A stretch of DNA of 6,265 nt from Candidatus Njordarchaeum guaymasense (lineage in GTDB: Archaea > Asgardarchaeota > Njordarchaeia > Njordarchaeales > Njordarchaeaceae), in assembly GCA_030587605.1 (NCBI GenBank), contig JAUQYT010000042.1:1-6265 (forward strand). Direction: 5' to 3'. Both the position numbers and the translations under genes were made by a program. Of the stretch, positions 1 through 4,806 are shown piece after piece; the first letter of the stretch is position 1, and each line of letters opens with the position of its first letter. Under the pieces are notes generated by a model. It did no database searches. It saw only the letters and a program-made list of their open reading frames with translations, and was not told where the DNA came from.

Positions 1-2
1 GC

Positions 3-797
3 GAAAAGAAGCCTCCAGGCGGACTTCCTTATCTCGTTAGGTACAAGGGGTGGAGAGAACGAAAAGTCCCACTCACGATTCAAGGGGAGACAGATACAAC
101 AAAGCTACTTAACATGTTCAGAAGGCTTTCGCCAAGAACTTTCTACGGAACGATTAATGAATTCAGGAAACTTGAGAACCCAGATGACACGGACGACGAA
201 GATAACATCGAGCGCTCTACGTCGATCTGGGACATCGATAACGTAATTGACGACTGGCGAACAACGATCAAAGTTGCCAAACTTATTGTCGAATTCCTTC
301 AAGACAACGGTGTCAGGAAATCGGTTTTTGTCAAATGGTCGGGAAACGGCGCGCACGTGCACCTGAATCCTTCGGCATTTTCCGATGAGATCTTCAAGAA
401 ACTCGGACCTCTGAACATAGCCTTTGCAACGGTTCAATTCGTTATAGTAAGTCTCAAACCTCAATTTCGCGAATTGGTTGAGTCGACTGGATCCAAGGAA
501 CTAAGTGTTGAGAATAAAATAGACCCAAAGAGAGTTTTCACTGCGCCATTGAGCCTCCACAGAAACCTCTTTCGAGCATGCATATGCATGTCACCGCAGG
601 AACTTGAAGACTTCAGCCTATCTTGGACAGACCCCATATCGTTCAAACATAATTCCAATTGGAGCAAATCAGCACCCGGAGAGGCAGATGACTTGGCTGA
701 GAAAGCCATTGGCAAGATTGGCCCATGTCCATTCACTGGAAGACTTTACCGAAGGAAAACCTCACCGGGCGATAAACAGAAAGAGAACCATCCATGA
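3..797 (+). CDS. Primase-like protein (archaeo-eukaryotic primase fold), 5'-truncated by window edge
   Basis: The frame is open from base 3. The ATG at 114 is probably internal, because the codons before it read as normal protein (for example LPYLVRYKGWRERK), so the true start lies outside the window. All three catalytic motifs of the archaeo-eukaryotic primase (PriS/AEP) superfamily are visible: motif I WDIDN at 228-242 (two metal-binding Asp), motif II WSGNGAHVHL at 336-365 (S-x-G-x-x-H nucleotide-binding type), and motif III Asp in NKID at 522-524, followed by APLSLHRN, which resembles the RLPGSLHGKTG segment of PriS. Known family members synthesise primers or act as repair polymerases using NTP/dNTP. 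No zinc-binding cysteine cluster like that of replicative PriS is visible, and the C-terminal tail is short and basic. I infer a stand-alone AEP-domain protein, not the replicative PriS subunit. The superfamily call is fairly sure; the exact role is unknown. Confidence 0.75.
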   Translation, partial: EKKPPGGLPYLVRYKGWRERKVPLTIQGETDTTKLLNMFRRLSPRTFYGTINEFRKLENPDDTDDEDNIERSTSIWDIDNVIDDWRTTIKVAKLIVEFLQDNGVRKSVFVKWSGNGAHVHLNPSAFSDEIFKKLGPLNIAFATVQFVIVSLKPQFRELVESTGSKELSVENKIDPKRVFTAPLSLHRNLFRACICMSPQELEDFSLSWTDPISFKHNSNWSKSAPGEADDLAEKAIGKIGPCPFTGRLYRRKTSPGDKQKENHP

Positions 798-937
798 AGA
801 GACCGCATCTTTCCAGAAGCTTTGAGTTCCGTCGCCTCAAGCCTGGGTCCTTAATCGAGGAACACCGCCACTCTTTTATTCTACTTAGAGCGCTAGCATA
901 CAAGTGGCACTTTCCCACCAAGGGAAGAGCAACCTGA
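794..937 (+). CDS. Possible small basic protein (47 aa) coupled to the primase-like gene
   Basis: The ATG overlaps the primase-like stop codon as ATGA, the usual arrangement for translational coupling. The ORF encodes 47 residues beginning MKRPHLSRSFEF and ending FPTKGRAT. It is rich in Arg, Lys and His, with a hydrophobic stretch SFILLRALAY near residues 27-36. I recognise no domain, and no convincing Shine-Dalgarno motif precedes it (only GAGAA inside the upstream gene). It fills most of the gap before the Nudix gene. It may be a real small protein or a chance ORF; the overlap and otherwise empty gap are the only support. Confidence 0.35.
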   Translation: MKRPHLSRSFEFRRLKPGSLIEEHRHSFILLRALAYKWHFPTKGRAT

Positions 938-972
938 GATCACGGGGCTAGCACTCAACGGGGCGATCCATT

Positions 973-1518
973 TTGGGCTCTGCTTCAAAGACCTTGCGGA
1001 AACTGTTCAGAACACTGAAACCCATTACGGGAAATGAGGAAGCAGATGCCGCAGTCGCGCTACTGCTGAGACCTGCTGGCGAGGAACTGAGGATCCTCGT
1101 CGTGAAGAGAGTTGAGAACCCAGCGGACCCGTGGTCGGGACAGATGGCTCTACCTGGAGGCAGACGTGAGCCCCAAGACCAGGATCTGAAGCAAACAGTC
1201 ATCAGAGAGACCTTGGAAGAAACTGGAATCAATCTGCTTGAATGCTCTCGCTTTCTAGGAATGCTAGACGTCTACAGGTCAGCTGTAAGACCTGGGATGA
1301 GAATCATCCCCTTTGTGGTGCTACTTGAATATGAGCCAAGAATCAAGCTAGAAGAAAGAGAACTAGAACATTTCATCTGGGTTTCACCGAAACAACTAAT
1401 CGAAAACAAAGGAACAGCCAAATTCAGCTACGGGGTGTTGCCCATCTACAAGATTGGGGACAACGTGATCTGGGGAATGACTTACTTTATCCTTACAAGA
1501 TTCACGCAGTTGATCTAA
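973..1518 (+). CDS. Nudix hydrolase, NudL/CoA-pyrophosphatase-like
   Basis: A 181-aa Nudix-fold protein. The stretch WSGQMALPGGRREPQD followed by RETLEETGI (about residues 54-85) is the Nudix box as seen in the NudL/YeaB group, where the box has the form GQ-x-x-x-PGG and the first Glu of the canonical GX5EX7REUXEE pattern is replaced (here Gln). The metal-binding REXXEE core is intact. The fold begins after residue 24 with the strand AAVALLLRP. Family members cleave nucleoside diphosphates linked to another group, such as CoA; the substrate here is an inference. The start is TTG at 973: no ATG lies in frame before the Nudix box, a stop lies at 949-951, and GGGGCGATC at 960-968 is a plausible though imperfect Shine-Dalgarno. 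No clear promoter is visible nearby, so it may be read from the primase-like transcript. Confidence 0.88.
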   Translation: MGSASKTLRKLFRTLKPITGNEEADAAVALLLRPAGEELRILVVKRVENPADPWSGQMALPGGRREPQDQDLKQTVIRETLEETGINLLECSRFLGMLDVYRSAVRPGMRIIPFVVLLEYEPRIKLEERELEHFIWVSPKQLIENKGTAKFSYGVLPIYKIGDNVIWGMTYFILTRFTQLI

Positions 1519-1528
1519 GACACTTCGC

Positions 1529-1548
1529 CCCAAGTCGCGTAACTTGGG
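1529..1548 (+). other. Inverted repeat between the Nudix gene and the amidohydrolase promoter
   Basis: CCCAAGT at 1529-1535 and ACTTGGG at 1542-1548 form a perfect 7-bp stem with a 6-nt loop. It starts 10 bp after the Nudix stop and ends just before the BRE/TATA box of the next gene. It could be a 3' hairpin of the Nudix transcript or an operator upstream of the promoter. No T-run follows, which argues against a simple intrinsic terminator. Confidence 0.45.
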
Positions 1549-1549
1549 T

Positions 1550-1562
1550 CGAAATATATATT
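1550..1562 (+). promoter_or_regulatory. Archaeal BRE/TATA promoter of the amidohydrolase gene
   Basis: CGAAATATATATT is an excellent BRE plus TATA match (BRE CGAAA, TATA box TATATATT centred near 1558). Transcription would start near 1584, giving a leader of about 43 nt. Two near-identical 9-mers, ATTACAGAT and ATTACACAT, stand in tandem at 1570-1587 across the expected start. This promoter makes the amidohydrolase a separate unit from the upstream Nudix gene. Confidence 0.7.
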
Positions 1563-1609
1563 GGGGATTATTACAGATATTACACATCTTCTGATTTCAT
1601 GAGTGTAGT

Positions 1610-1615
1610 AGGAGG
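1610..1615 (+). promoter_or_regulatory. Shine-Dalgarno AGGAGG of the amidohydrolase
   Basis: AGGAGG lies 11 nt before the ATG at 1627, with a second purine block GAGGAA at 1618-1623 closer in. It supports the 1627 start over the ATG at 1599, which is in another frame and upstream of the motif. Confidence 0.65.
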
Positions 1616-1626
1616 AAGAGGAAAGT

Positions 1627-2571
1627 ATGGTTGTGATAGATGCACATGTCCATATTTACCGGAGAAGGCACTGGCCCGAGAACTTCATAGAAGGGATCGC
1701 AGATCAATACGCAGTCGCATTCGGACTGAAGAGAGAAGACTTGATGAAAGGATCTCTCATGCAAGACATGATGGACGGGAACCCAGACAAGCTGATAAAG
1801 GAGATGGATGAGGCGGGCATCGATAAAAGCGTAGCGTTGTCAGGTGATTGGGGTAAGGGATTTATCCCAGGGCTGCGACTCGAAGCGGACATTGAAGAAT
1901 TTAATAAGTACGTATCAGATGCGGTTCATAAGTATCCTGACCGACTAGTCGGCTTCATAGGAGTTGACCCGCGCCGCAAGAACGCCTTAGACATCGTAGA
2001 GCGCGGATTGAAGCAGTGGGGAATGAAGGGGATTAAAATATGGCCACCGGCAGGCTTCCGCCCAAACGATGAAGTGTGCACGCCACTCTACAAGAAAGCA
2101 CTAGATTATGATGTACCTGTGCTGACCCATACGGGACCTGCCGCTGGGCCCTTCTATATGGAATGTACACGCGCCGTATATGTAGACGAGGTTGCAGGCA
2201 AGTTTCCTGAACTCAGAATAATCATGGCTCACGCAGGTTGGACTGCATGGCTGGATGAAGTGATCTCAGTACTGTTCACACGACCACGTGTCTATGCTGA
2301 CATCTCAGGTTGGGGTCAACCATTTCAAGTACTCGACCAAAATTACTTTGTCTCTTCTCTGCGTAGGCTCGTAAATGTAGCTCCAGCAAGAATACTGTTC
2401 GGGTCCGACTGGGGATGGCTTAAATCAGCATTGAAACAAAAGGATTGGGTGAAATGGATAAAAGAGTATCAGGTCCCCGAAGCGATGAAAGCAATCGGCA
2501 TCAAGAACTTTACAGCAAAGGAAAGAAATGATCTTTTAGGCGAGAATGCCAGAAAGCTGCTGAAGCTCTAG
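1627..2571 (+). CDS. Metal-dependent amidohydrolase (amidohydrolase_2 / ACMSD-type TIM barrel)
   Basis: A 314-aa protein, a normal length for the amidohydrolase_2 family. The metal ligands of this TIM-barrel family appear in order: DAHVH at residues 5-9 (His7, His9), THTG with His168, AHAG with His202, and FGSDW with Asp261. GMKGIKIWP at 132-140 is the usual strand before the third ligand. The family contains ACMSD-type decarboxylases and hydratases or hydrolases of carboxylated substrates, mostly one-zinc cytoplasmic enzymes; the substrate cannot be read from the sequence. The start is fixed by the N-terminal family motif M-x-x-I-D-A-H-x-H and by the Shine-Dalgarno. It has its own strong promoter, and the next gene also has its own, so it is probably monocistronic. 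Nothing in the neighbourhood names a pathway. Confidence 0.92.
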   Translation: MVVIDAHVHIYRRRHWPENFIEGIADQYAVAFGLKREDLMKGSLMQDMMDGNPDKLIKEMDEAGIDKSVALSGDWGKGFIPGLRLEADIEEFNKYVSDAVHKYPDRLVGFIGVDPRRKNALDIVERGLKQWGMKGIKIWPPAGFRPNDEVCTPLYKKALDYDVPVLTHTGPAAGPFYMECTRAVYVDEVAGKFPELRIIMAHAGWTAWLDEVISVLFTRPRVYADISGWGQPFQVLDQNYFVSSLRRLVNVAPARILFGSDWGWLKSALKQKDWVKWIKEYQVPEAMKAIGIKNFTAKERNDLLGENARKLLKL

Positions 2572-2583
2572 GAACACCAAAGG

Positions 2584-2593
2584 AGATTTAAAT
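2584..2593 (+). promoter_or_regulatory. TATA box of the hemerythrin gene
   Basis: AGATTTAAAT holds a TTTAAAT TATA element centred near 2590, only 13 bp after the amidohydrolase stop. The predicted transcript start is near 2616, leaving room for a short leader that carries the ribosome site at 2627-2634. Confidence 0.55.
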
Positions 2594-2626
2594 CTGAAGC
2601 ACCTAACCTCCGTAGCTGTTGAACTT

Positions 2627-2634
2627 GAGGGTGA
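2627..2634 (+). promoter_or_regulatory. Shine-Dalgarno-like site that points to a non-ATG start at 2641
   Basis: GAGGGTGA resembles the archaeal GGAGGTGATC consensus. It ends 6 nt before an ACG codon at 2641 but 27 nt before the first in-frame ATG at 2662, which is too far for normal initiation. It overlaps the last in-frame stop (2632-2634). Confidence 0.45.
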
Positions 2635-2661
2635 GTCACCACGAAGCCAATTGGTCCTCTG

Positions 2662-3192
2662 ATGATCGAGCACAGGCTTATCGAGCGCATGATTGCCATC
2701 GTGAGAGAAGAGTTGAAGGAGATAAAAGTAGGTAAGAAGGCTGATCCCCTCTTCATCGACACGTACGTCGACTTCGCGAGAACTTACGCGGATAGATGCC
2801 ACCATGGCAAGGAAGAGGACATCCTTTTCAGGGATCTTGCGAAGAAGAAGCTCTCACCAGAGCACAAGAAGACAATGGATGAACTTGTACAAGAGCACAT
2901 ATATGCCAGAAAGACAGTGGGCGAGTTAGTCTCTGCCAAGGACAGATACGTGCAGGGCAACAGAGATGCTTTGAAGGATGTCGCTGCCAAGCTAAAAGCC
3001 CTAGCTGAATTCTACCCTAAACACATTGAGAAAGAGGACAAGCATTTCTTCTTCCCGATCTTGGACTACTTCACGAAACAGGAACAGGATGCCATGCTTC
3101 AGGAGTTCTGGGAGTTTGACAGGAAACTAATTAACGAGAAGTACCAGAAACTGGTGGAGAAGCTAGAAAGCACCAAGAAGAAAGAGACCTAG
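2662..3192 (+). CDS. Hemerythrin-like diiron (HHE) domain protein; N-terminus probably begins upstream at 2641
   Basis: The secure part encodes 176 aa. Hemerythrin ligands occur in order along a four-helix bundle: His4 in MIEHR, His47/His48 with Glu51/Glu52 in CHHGKEED, His79 in QEH, and His121 with Asp126 in HIEKED. This is a full set for a non-haem diiron site binding O2, NO or a related species. Family proteins of this type usually start M-x-P-x-G-x-L-M-x-E-H-R. The seven codons before the ATG read TKPIGPL, so they look coding. The only candidate start for them is ACG at 2641, or less likely ATT at 2650, because a stop lies at 2632-2634. The tail is rich in Lys and Glu. The protein is soluble with no signal peptide. 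Its role may be oxygen/NO sensing, storage or protection; nothing nearby decides it. Confidence 0.9.
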   Translation: MIEHRLIERMIAIVREELKEIKVGKKADPLFIDTYVDFARTYADRCHHGKEEDILFRDLAKKKLSPEHKKTMDELVQEHIYARKTVGELVSAKDRYVQGNRDALKDVAAKLKALAEFYPKHIEKEDKHFFFPILDYFTKQEQDAMLQEFWEFDRKLINEKYQKLVEKLESTKKKET

Positions 3193-3392
3193 GAAACCTA
3201 ATCCGCGACAGGAACAATCCCATAACGCGGCAAGAAGGCTTGATCTCAACCCAGCTCAACTTAGGTTTCTTGTCGCATTCTGGGTACGGGTGTCCCAAAA
3301 CACAACCGTTCTTAACAAAGTATCCGCGCGCTCTAGACCTTTGCGCTGTCGTGTTTCCTAGCGCGCTCCAGACTCTGCGGCAGTCTAGTCAT
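3193..3392 (-). pseudogene. Frame-broken small cysteine-containing ORF downstream of the regulator gene
   Basis: On the minus strand an ATG at 3392 overlaps the regulator gene's stop and reads MTRLPQSLERARKHDSAKV, then meets TAG at 3333-3335. From about 3325 down, the next frame reads GYFVKNGCVLGHPYPECD, then a Lys/Trp-containing stretch and EIKPSCRVMG (ending near 3216). That segment looks like a small folded protein with three Cys, one Trp and normal archaeal codons. Its frame has no ATG, GTG or TTG before the cysteine segment. A +1 frame change before 3333 would join the two parts into one protein of about 60 residues. The second frame stays open to a stop at 3131-3133 inside the hemerythrin gene, so the real 3' end is unclear. 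I infer a decayed gene or a sequence error. The family is not recognised, and chance is possible. Confidence 0.35.
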
Positions 3393-3579
3393 CAAAGAGG
3401 AACAAATCATCTATTGTTGTATTTAGTGCTTTAGCAACAGCGTGGGCCAATCTCAGCGACGGATTGTGGCCTCCCTTCTCCATAAAAACGATTGTCTCTC
3501 TTCTTACGCCCACGATATTGGCAAGATCCTCCTGTGTCAGGTTGTATCGGGCTCTGAGTTCTTTGATTCTAGTTTTCAC
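3385..3579 (-). CDS. Cro/CI (XRE)-family helix-turn-helix regulator, 64 aa
   Basis: The protein is essentially one HTH_3 domain: MKTRIKELRARYNLTQEDLA, then GVRRETIVFMEKG (helix-turn-helix about residues 14-36), then NPSLRLAHAVAKALN and an acidic tail FLFDD. This is the common small archaeal/bacterial regulator that pairs with a membrane protein. The start is GTG at 3577-3579, preceded by GGTGG at a 5-nt spacing; the family N-terminus M-K-x-R-I-K-E-L fits. It lies 28 nt after the membrane protein stop and has no visible promoter, so it is the second gene of that operon. It very likely binds DNA as a dimer, and the iterated GTTA-N8-TAAC sites at 4035-4092 are the obvious targets, making the operon autoregulated (inference). 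Confidence 0.92.
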   Translation of the reverse strand: MKTRIKELRARYNLTQEDLANIVGVRRETIVFMEKGGHNPSLRLAHAVAKALNTTIDDLFLFDD

Positions 3580-3607
3580 CTAGACCACCAAGGATTGATC
3601 TGTTCAT

Positions 3608-4018
3608 CTAATGCACTTCGCTTCTCCTCTTCATGATCTCATTTGAGGCCGTCATGGTCGCTATCATCACGATAAGCATAATGCCTAACACTTGCCTTGC
3701 AATGAAAGTAATGTCTAGCGCCGAACTTAGGGCTATTATGGCGGCTGCCGCTAACAGCGTACAACACCATGAGACGGTCATCGCTCTACCAGCAATCTTC
3801 GCTAGTCTCTCGTCTCCCTCCGCCTTGCTTAAACCGAGATAACTGAAGAAGAACATCAAGAGAAACATCGGAGTAACGAAGGCAAAGGAGATGGGGTGCT
3901 CGGCGAAGCGTTCATCCGTAATAAGAGACATGCTGACAACCAAGAAATAGATAGTGCTGATCCAATATCCTGCTGCAACCAATCTTAGCTTACTTTCGCC
4001 CTCGAATTTCCTCGTCAT
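3608..4018 (-). CDS. Four-helix membrane protein, DUF2178-like partner of the HTH regulator
   Basis: With the ATG at 4018 the protein is 136 aa. Four hydrophobic segments are visible at about residues 13-33, 43-63, 79-100 and 104-124. A charged loop with DERLAKIAGRA (69-79) sits between helices 2 and 3, and the tail is basic (KRRSEVH). A DER-x-x-K-I-x-x-x-A loop in a four-helix protein next to a small HTH gene is the hallmark of DUF2178/DUF2975-type modules. A TTG start at 4027 is possible, but the GGAGGT at 4027-4032 would then sit only about 1 nt away, whereas it is 8 nt from the ATG, so ATG 4018 is preferred. The function of these proteins is not established; a role in signalling to, or holding, the regulator at the membrane is inference. 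Confidence 0.85.
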   Translation of the reverse strand: MTRKFEGESKLRLVAAGYWISTIYFLVVSMSLITDERFAEHPISFAFVTPMFLLMFFFSYLGLSKAEGDERLAKIAGRAMTVSWCCTLLAAAAIIALSSALDITFIARQVLGIMLIVMIATMTASNEIMKRRSEVH

Positions 4019-4026
4019 TTTTGTCA

Positions 4027-4032
4027 ACCTCC
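4027..4032 (-). promoter_or_regulatory. Shine-Dalgarno GGAGGT of the membrane protein gene
   Basis: Read on the minus strand, GGAGGT lies 8 nt before the ATG at 4018 and directly against the TTG at 4027. It therefore decides the start in favour of 4018. Confidence 0.65.
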
Positions 4033-4034
4033 AT

Positions 4035-4092
4035 GTTAGTTTTAAGTAACATCTGGTTACATATAGCTAACACAATGTTATATAAAGCTATC
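4035..4092 (-). promoter_or_regulatory. Three-unit operator array and TATA box controlling the membrane protein/regulator operon
   Basis: On the plus strand three units GTTA-N8-TAAC begin at 4035, 4056 and 4077, exactly 21 bp apart (two helical turns). Unit 1 is GTTAGTTTTAAGTAAC, unit 2 is GTTACATATAGCTAAC, and unit 3 is GTTATATAAAGCTATC, whose right arm has one mismatch. TTATATAA (4078-4085) is the TATA box and lies inside unit 3. The minus-strand transcript would start near 4055, between units 1 and 2, and unit 1 would lie in the leader just before the ribosome site. This is a strong layout for repression by a small dimeric HTH protein. Because TTATATAA is palindromic, the box could also serve rightward transcription. 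Confidence 0.7.
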
Positions 4093-4101
4093 GTCTAGCA
4101 C

Positions 4102-4122
4102 GCGCATTCATAACTTATGCGC
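4102..4122. repeat. Short inverted repeat GCGCAT/ATGCGC
   Basis: GCGCAT at 4102-4107 and ATGCGC at 4117-4122 form a 6-bp stem with a 9-nt loop. It sits beside the operator array in the gene-free stretch before the second Nudix gene. It may be a protein site or a leader hairpin, or chance. Confidence 0.3.
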
Positions 4123-4182
4123 TGATCAAACAAGACTCGCTTCTCCATAAATGCATACGAGTTGGATGCCGTTTTCACTGCG

Positions 4183-4226
4183 AAAAGGTCTCTGTCTAGC
4201 CAACGGCTACTCAGGGGAAACCTTTT
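4183..4226 (+). other. Extended hairpin in the region upstream of the second Nudix gene
   Basis: Three nested stems stack: AAAAGGT (4183-4189) with ACCTTTT (4220-4226), CTCTG (4190-4194) with CAGGG (4212-4216, one G-U pair), and TAGCC (4197-4201) with GGCTA (4205-4209) closed by an AAC loop. A 2x2 internal loop and a 3-nt bulge separate them, giving 17 base pairs in 44 nt. It ends 42 bp before the ATG at 4269. It may be a leader RNA element of the Nudix gene or a small RNA on either strand. No tRNA features (T-loop GTTCRA, CCA) are present. Confidence 0.45.
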
Positions 4227-4268
4227 GAGCTCATGAAAAAAGAGGGTTAACGGAGAGTTTTGAATAGA

Positions 4269-4718
4269 ATGAAAAGTATCCGACGAGAATATCCTGATAC
4301 GCCGATAGTCGCTGTGGCAGCTCTCATTCTTGATAAGGGTAGACTTCTCTTGGTGAAAAGGAAAAATGAGCCCAGTCAAGGGCTTTGGTCTGCTCCGGGC
4401 GGGGTTGTCGAGCTCGGTGAGAGAATGGAGGACGCTGTTAAGAGAGAAGCCAAGGAGGAAACAGGAATGAGAATCGAGATCGAGCGAATGCTAACAGTCC
4501 TTGACCACATCCTCAAAGACAAAAATCATCGCGTCAGGTTCCACTACACCATCATCTACTACGTCGCCCACCCAGTTGGAGGAATGCTCAAGGCATCAAC
4601 GGACGCTGAAGATGTGAAGTGGATACCACTAGATGAGACCATGAATCTCCCGGCATCAAAAACCTTCACTAGCTTAATCGAAGATGCGAAGAGAAAAGGC
4701 TGGCTCCGCAAGTCATAG
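4269..4718 (+). CDS. Nudix hydrolase with canonical Nudix box (ADP-ribose pyrophosphatase / MutT-like)
   Basis: The protein is 149 aa from this ATG, a usual size for single-domain Nudix enzymes. GGVVELGERMEDAVK followed by REAKEETGM matches GX5EX7REUXEEXGU exactly, with all metal-binding Glu present. It is preceded by the strand VAVAALILDKGRLLLVKR and a QGLWSAPGG segment. The family hydrolyses nucleoside diphosphates linked to X; ADP-ribose or oxidised nucleotides are likely substrates, but the specificity cannot be read here. A TTG at 4260 could add three residues: GGAG at 4252-4255 lies 4 nt from the TTG and 13 nt from the ATG, so the start is open. A weak TATA-like CCTTTTGA lies at 4221-4228, and the palindromic TATA at 4078-4085 could instead give a leader of roughly 150 nt containing the hairpin. 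It belongs to a different Nudix subgroup from the gene at 973-1518. Confidence 0.9.
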   Translation: MKSIRREYPDTPIVAVAALILDKGRLLLVKRKNEPSQGLWSAPGGVVELGERMEDAVKREAKEETGMRIEIERMLTVLDHILKDKNHRVRFHYTIIYYVAHPVGGMLKASTDAEDVKWIPLDETMNLPASKTFTSLIEDAKRKGWLRKS

Positions 4719-4806
4719 ACAAGCCACCTGAATCTGGTTTCCTCATTATCGGATGGGTTTATCAAGCCAGTAGTTTGGTGGCCGCTGCTTCTCGGCTTCA
4801 AATGCT
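4719..4806. other. Convergent gap between the second Nudix gene and the KaiC-like/V4R gene
   Basis: Both flanking genes end here. GCCACC (4723-4728) and GGTGGC (4777-4782) are complementary but 48 nt apart. A weak 4-bp GCCG/CGGC stem lies at 4781-4796. No T-run of terminator quality and no coding signal are visible on either strand. Confidence 0.4.

Noticed and set aside
1599..1811. Alternative ATG at 1599 and its 70-codon frame
   Set aside because: It lies upstream of the AGGAGG motif and in a different frame from the clear amidohydrolase, whose metal motif starts at residue 5 from 1627.
3203..3230. CCGCG/CGCGG inverted repeat after the hemerythrin gene as a terminator
   Set aside because: The stem is 5 bp with an 18-nt loop and no T-run, and the stretch is better explained by the minus-strand coding-like segment.
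3326..3368. Direct repeat GCGCGCTC at 3326-3333 and 3361-3368 as a sign of insertion or duplication
   Set aside because: Only 8 bp; removing the 35-bp period does not restore the broken frame of the small ORF, so it is probably chance.
3240..3434. Plus-strand ORF of 64 codons across the hemerythrin/regulator gap
   Set aside because: It overlaps the certain HTH gene at its 3' end, its composition is not protein-like, and the opposite strand reads better.
4095..4379. Minus-strand ORF of 94 codons upstream of the membrane protein promoter
   Set aside because: It runs antisense into the second Nudix gene, recalls no family, and has no ribosome site.
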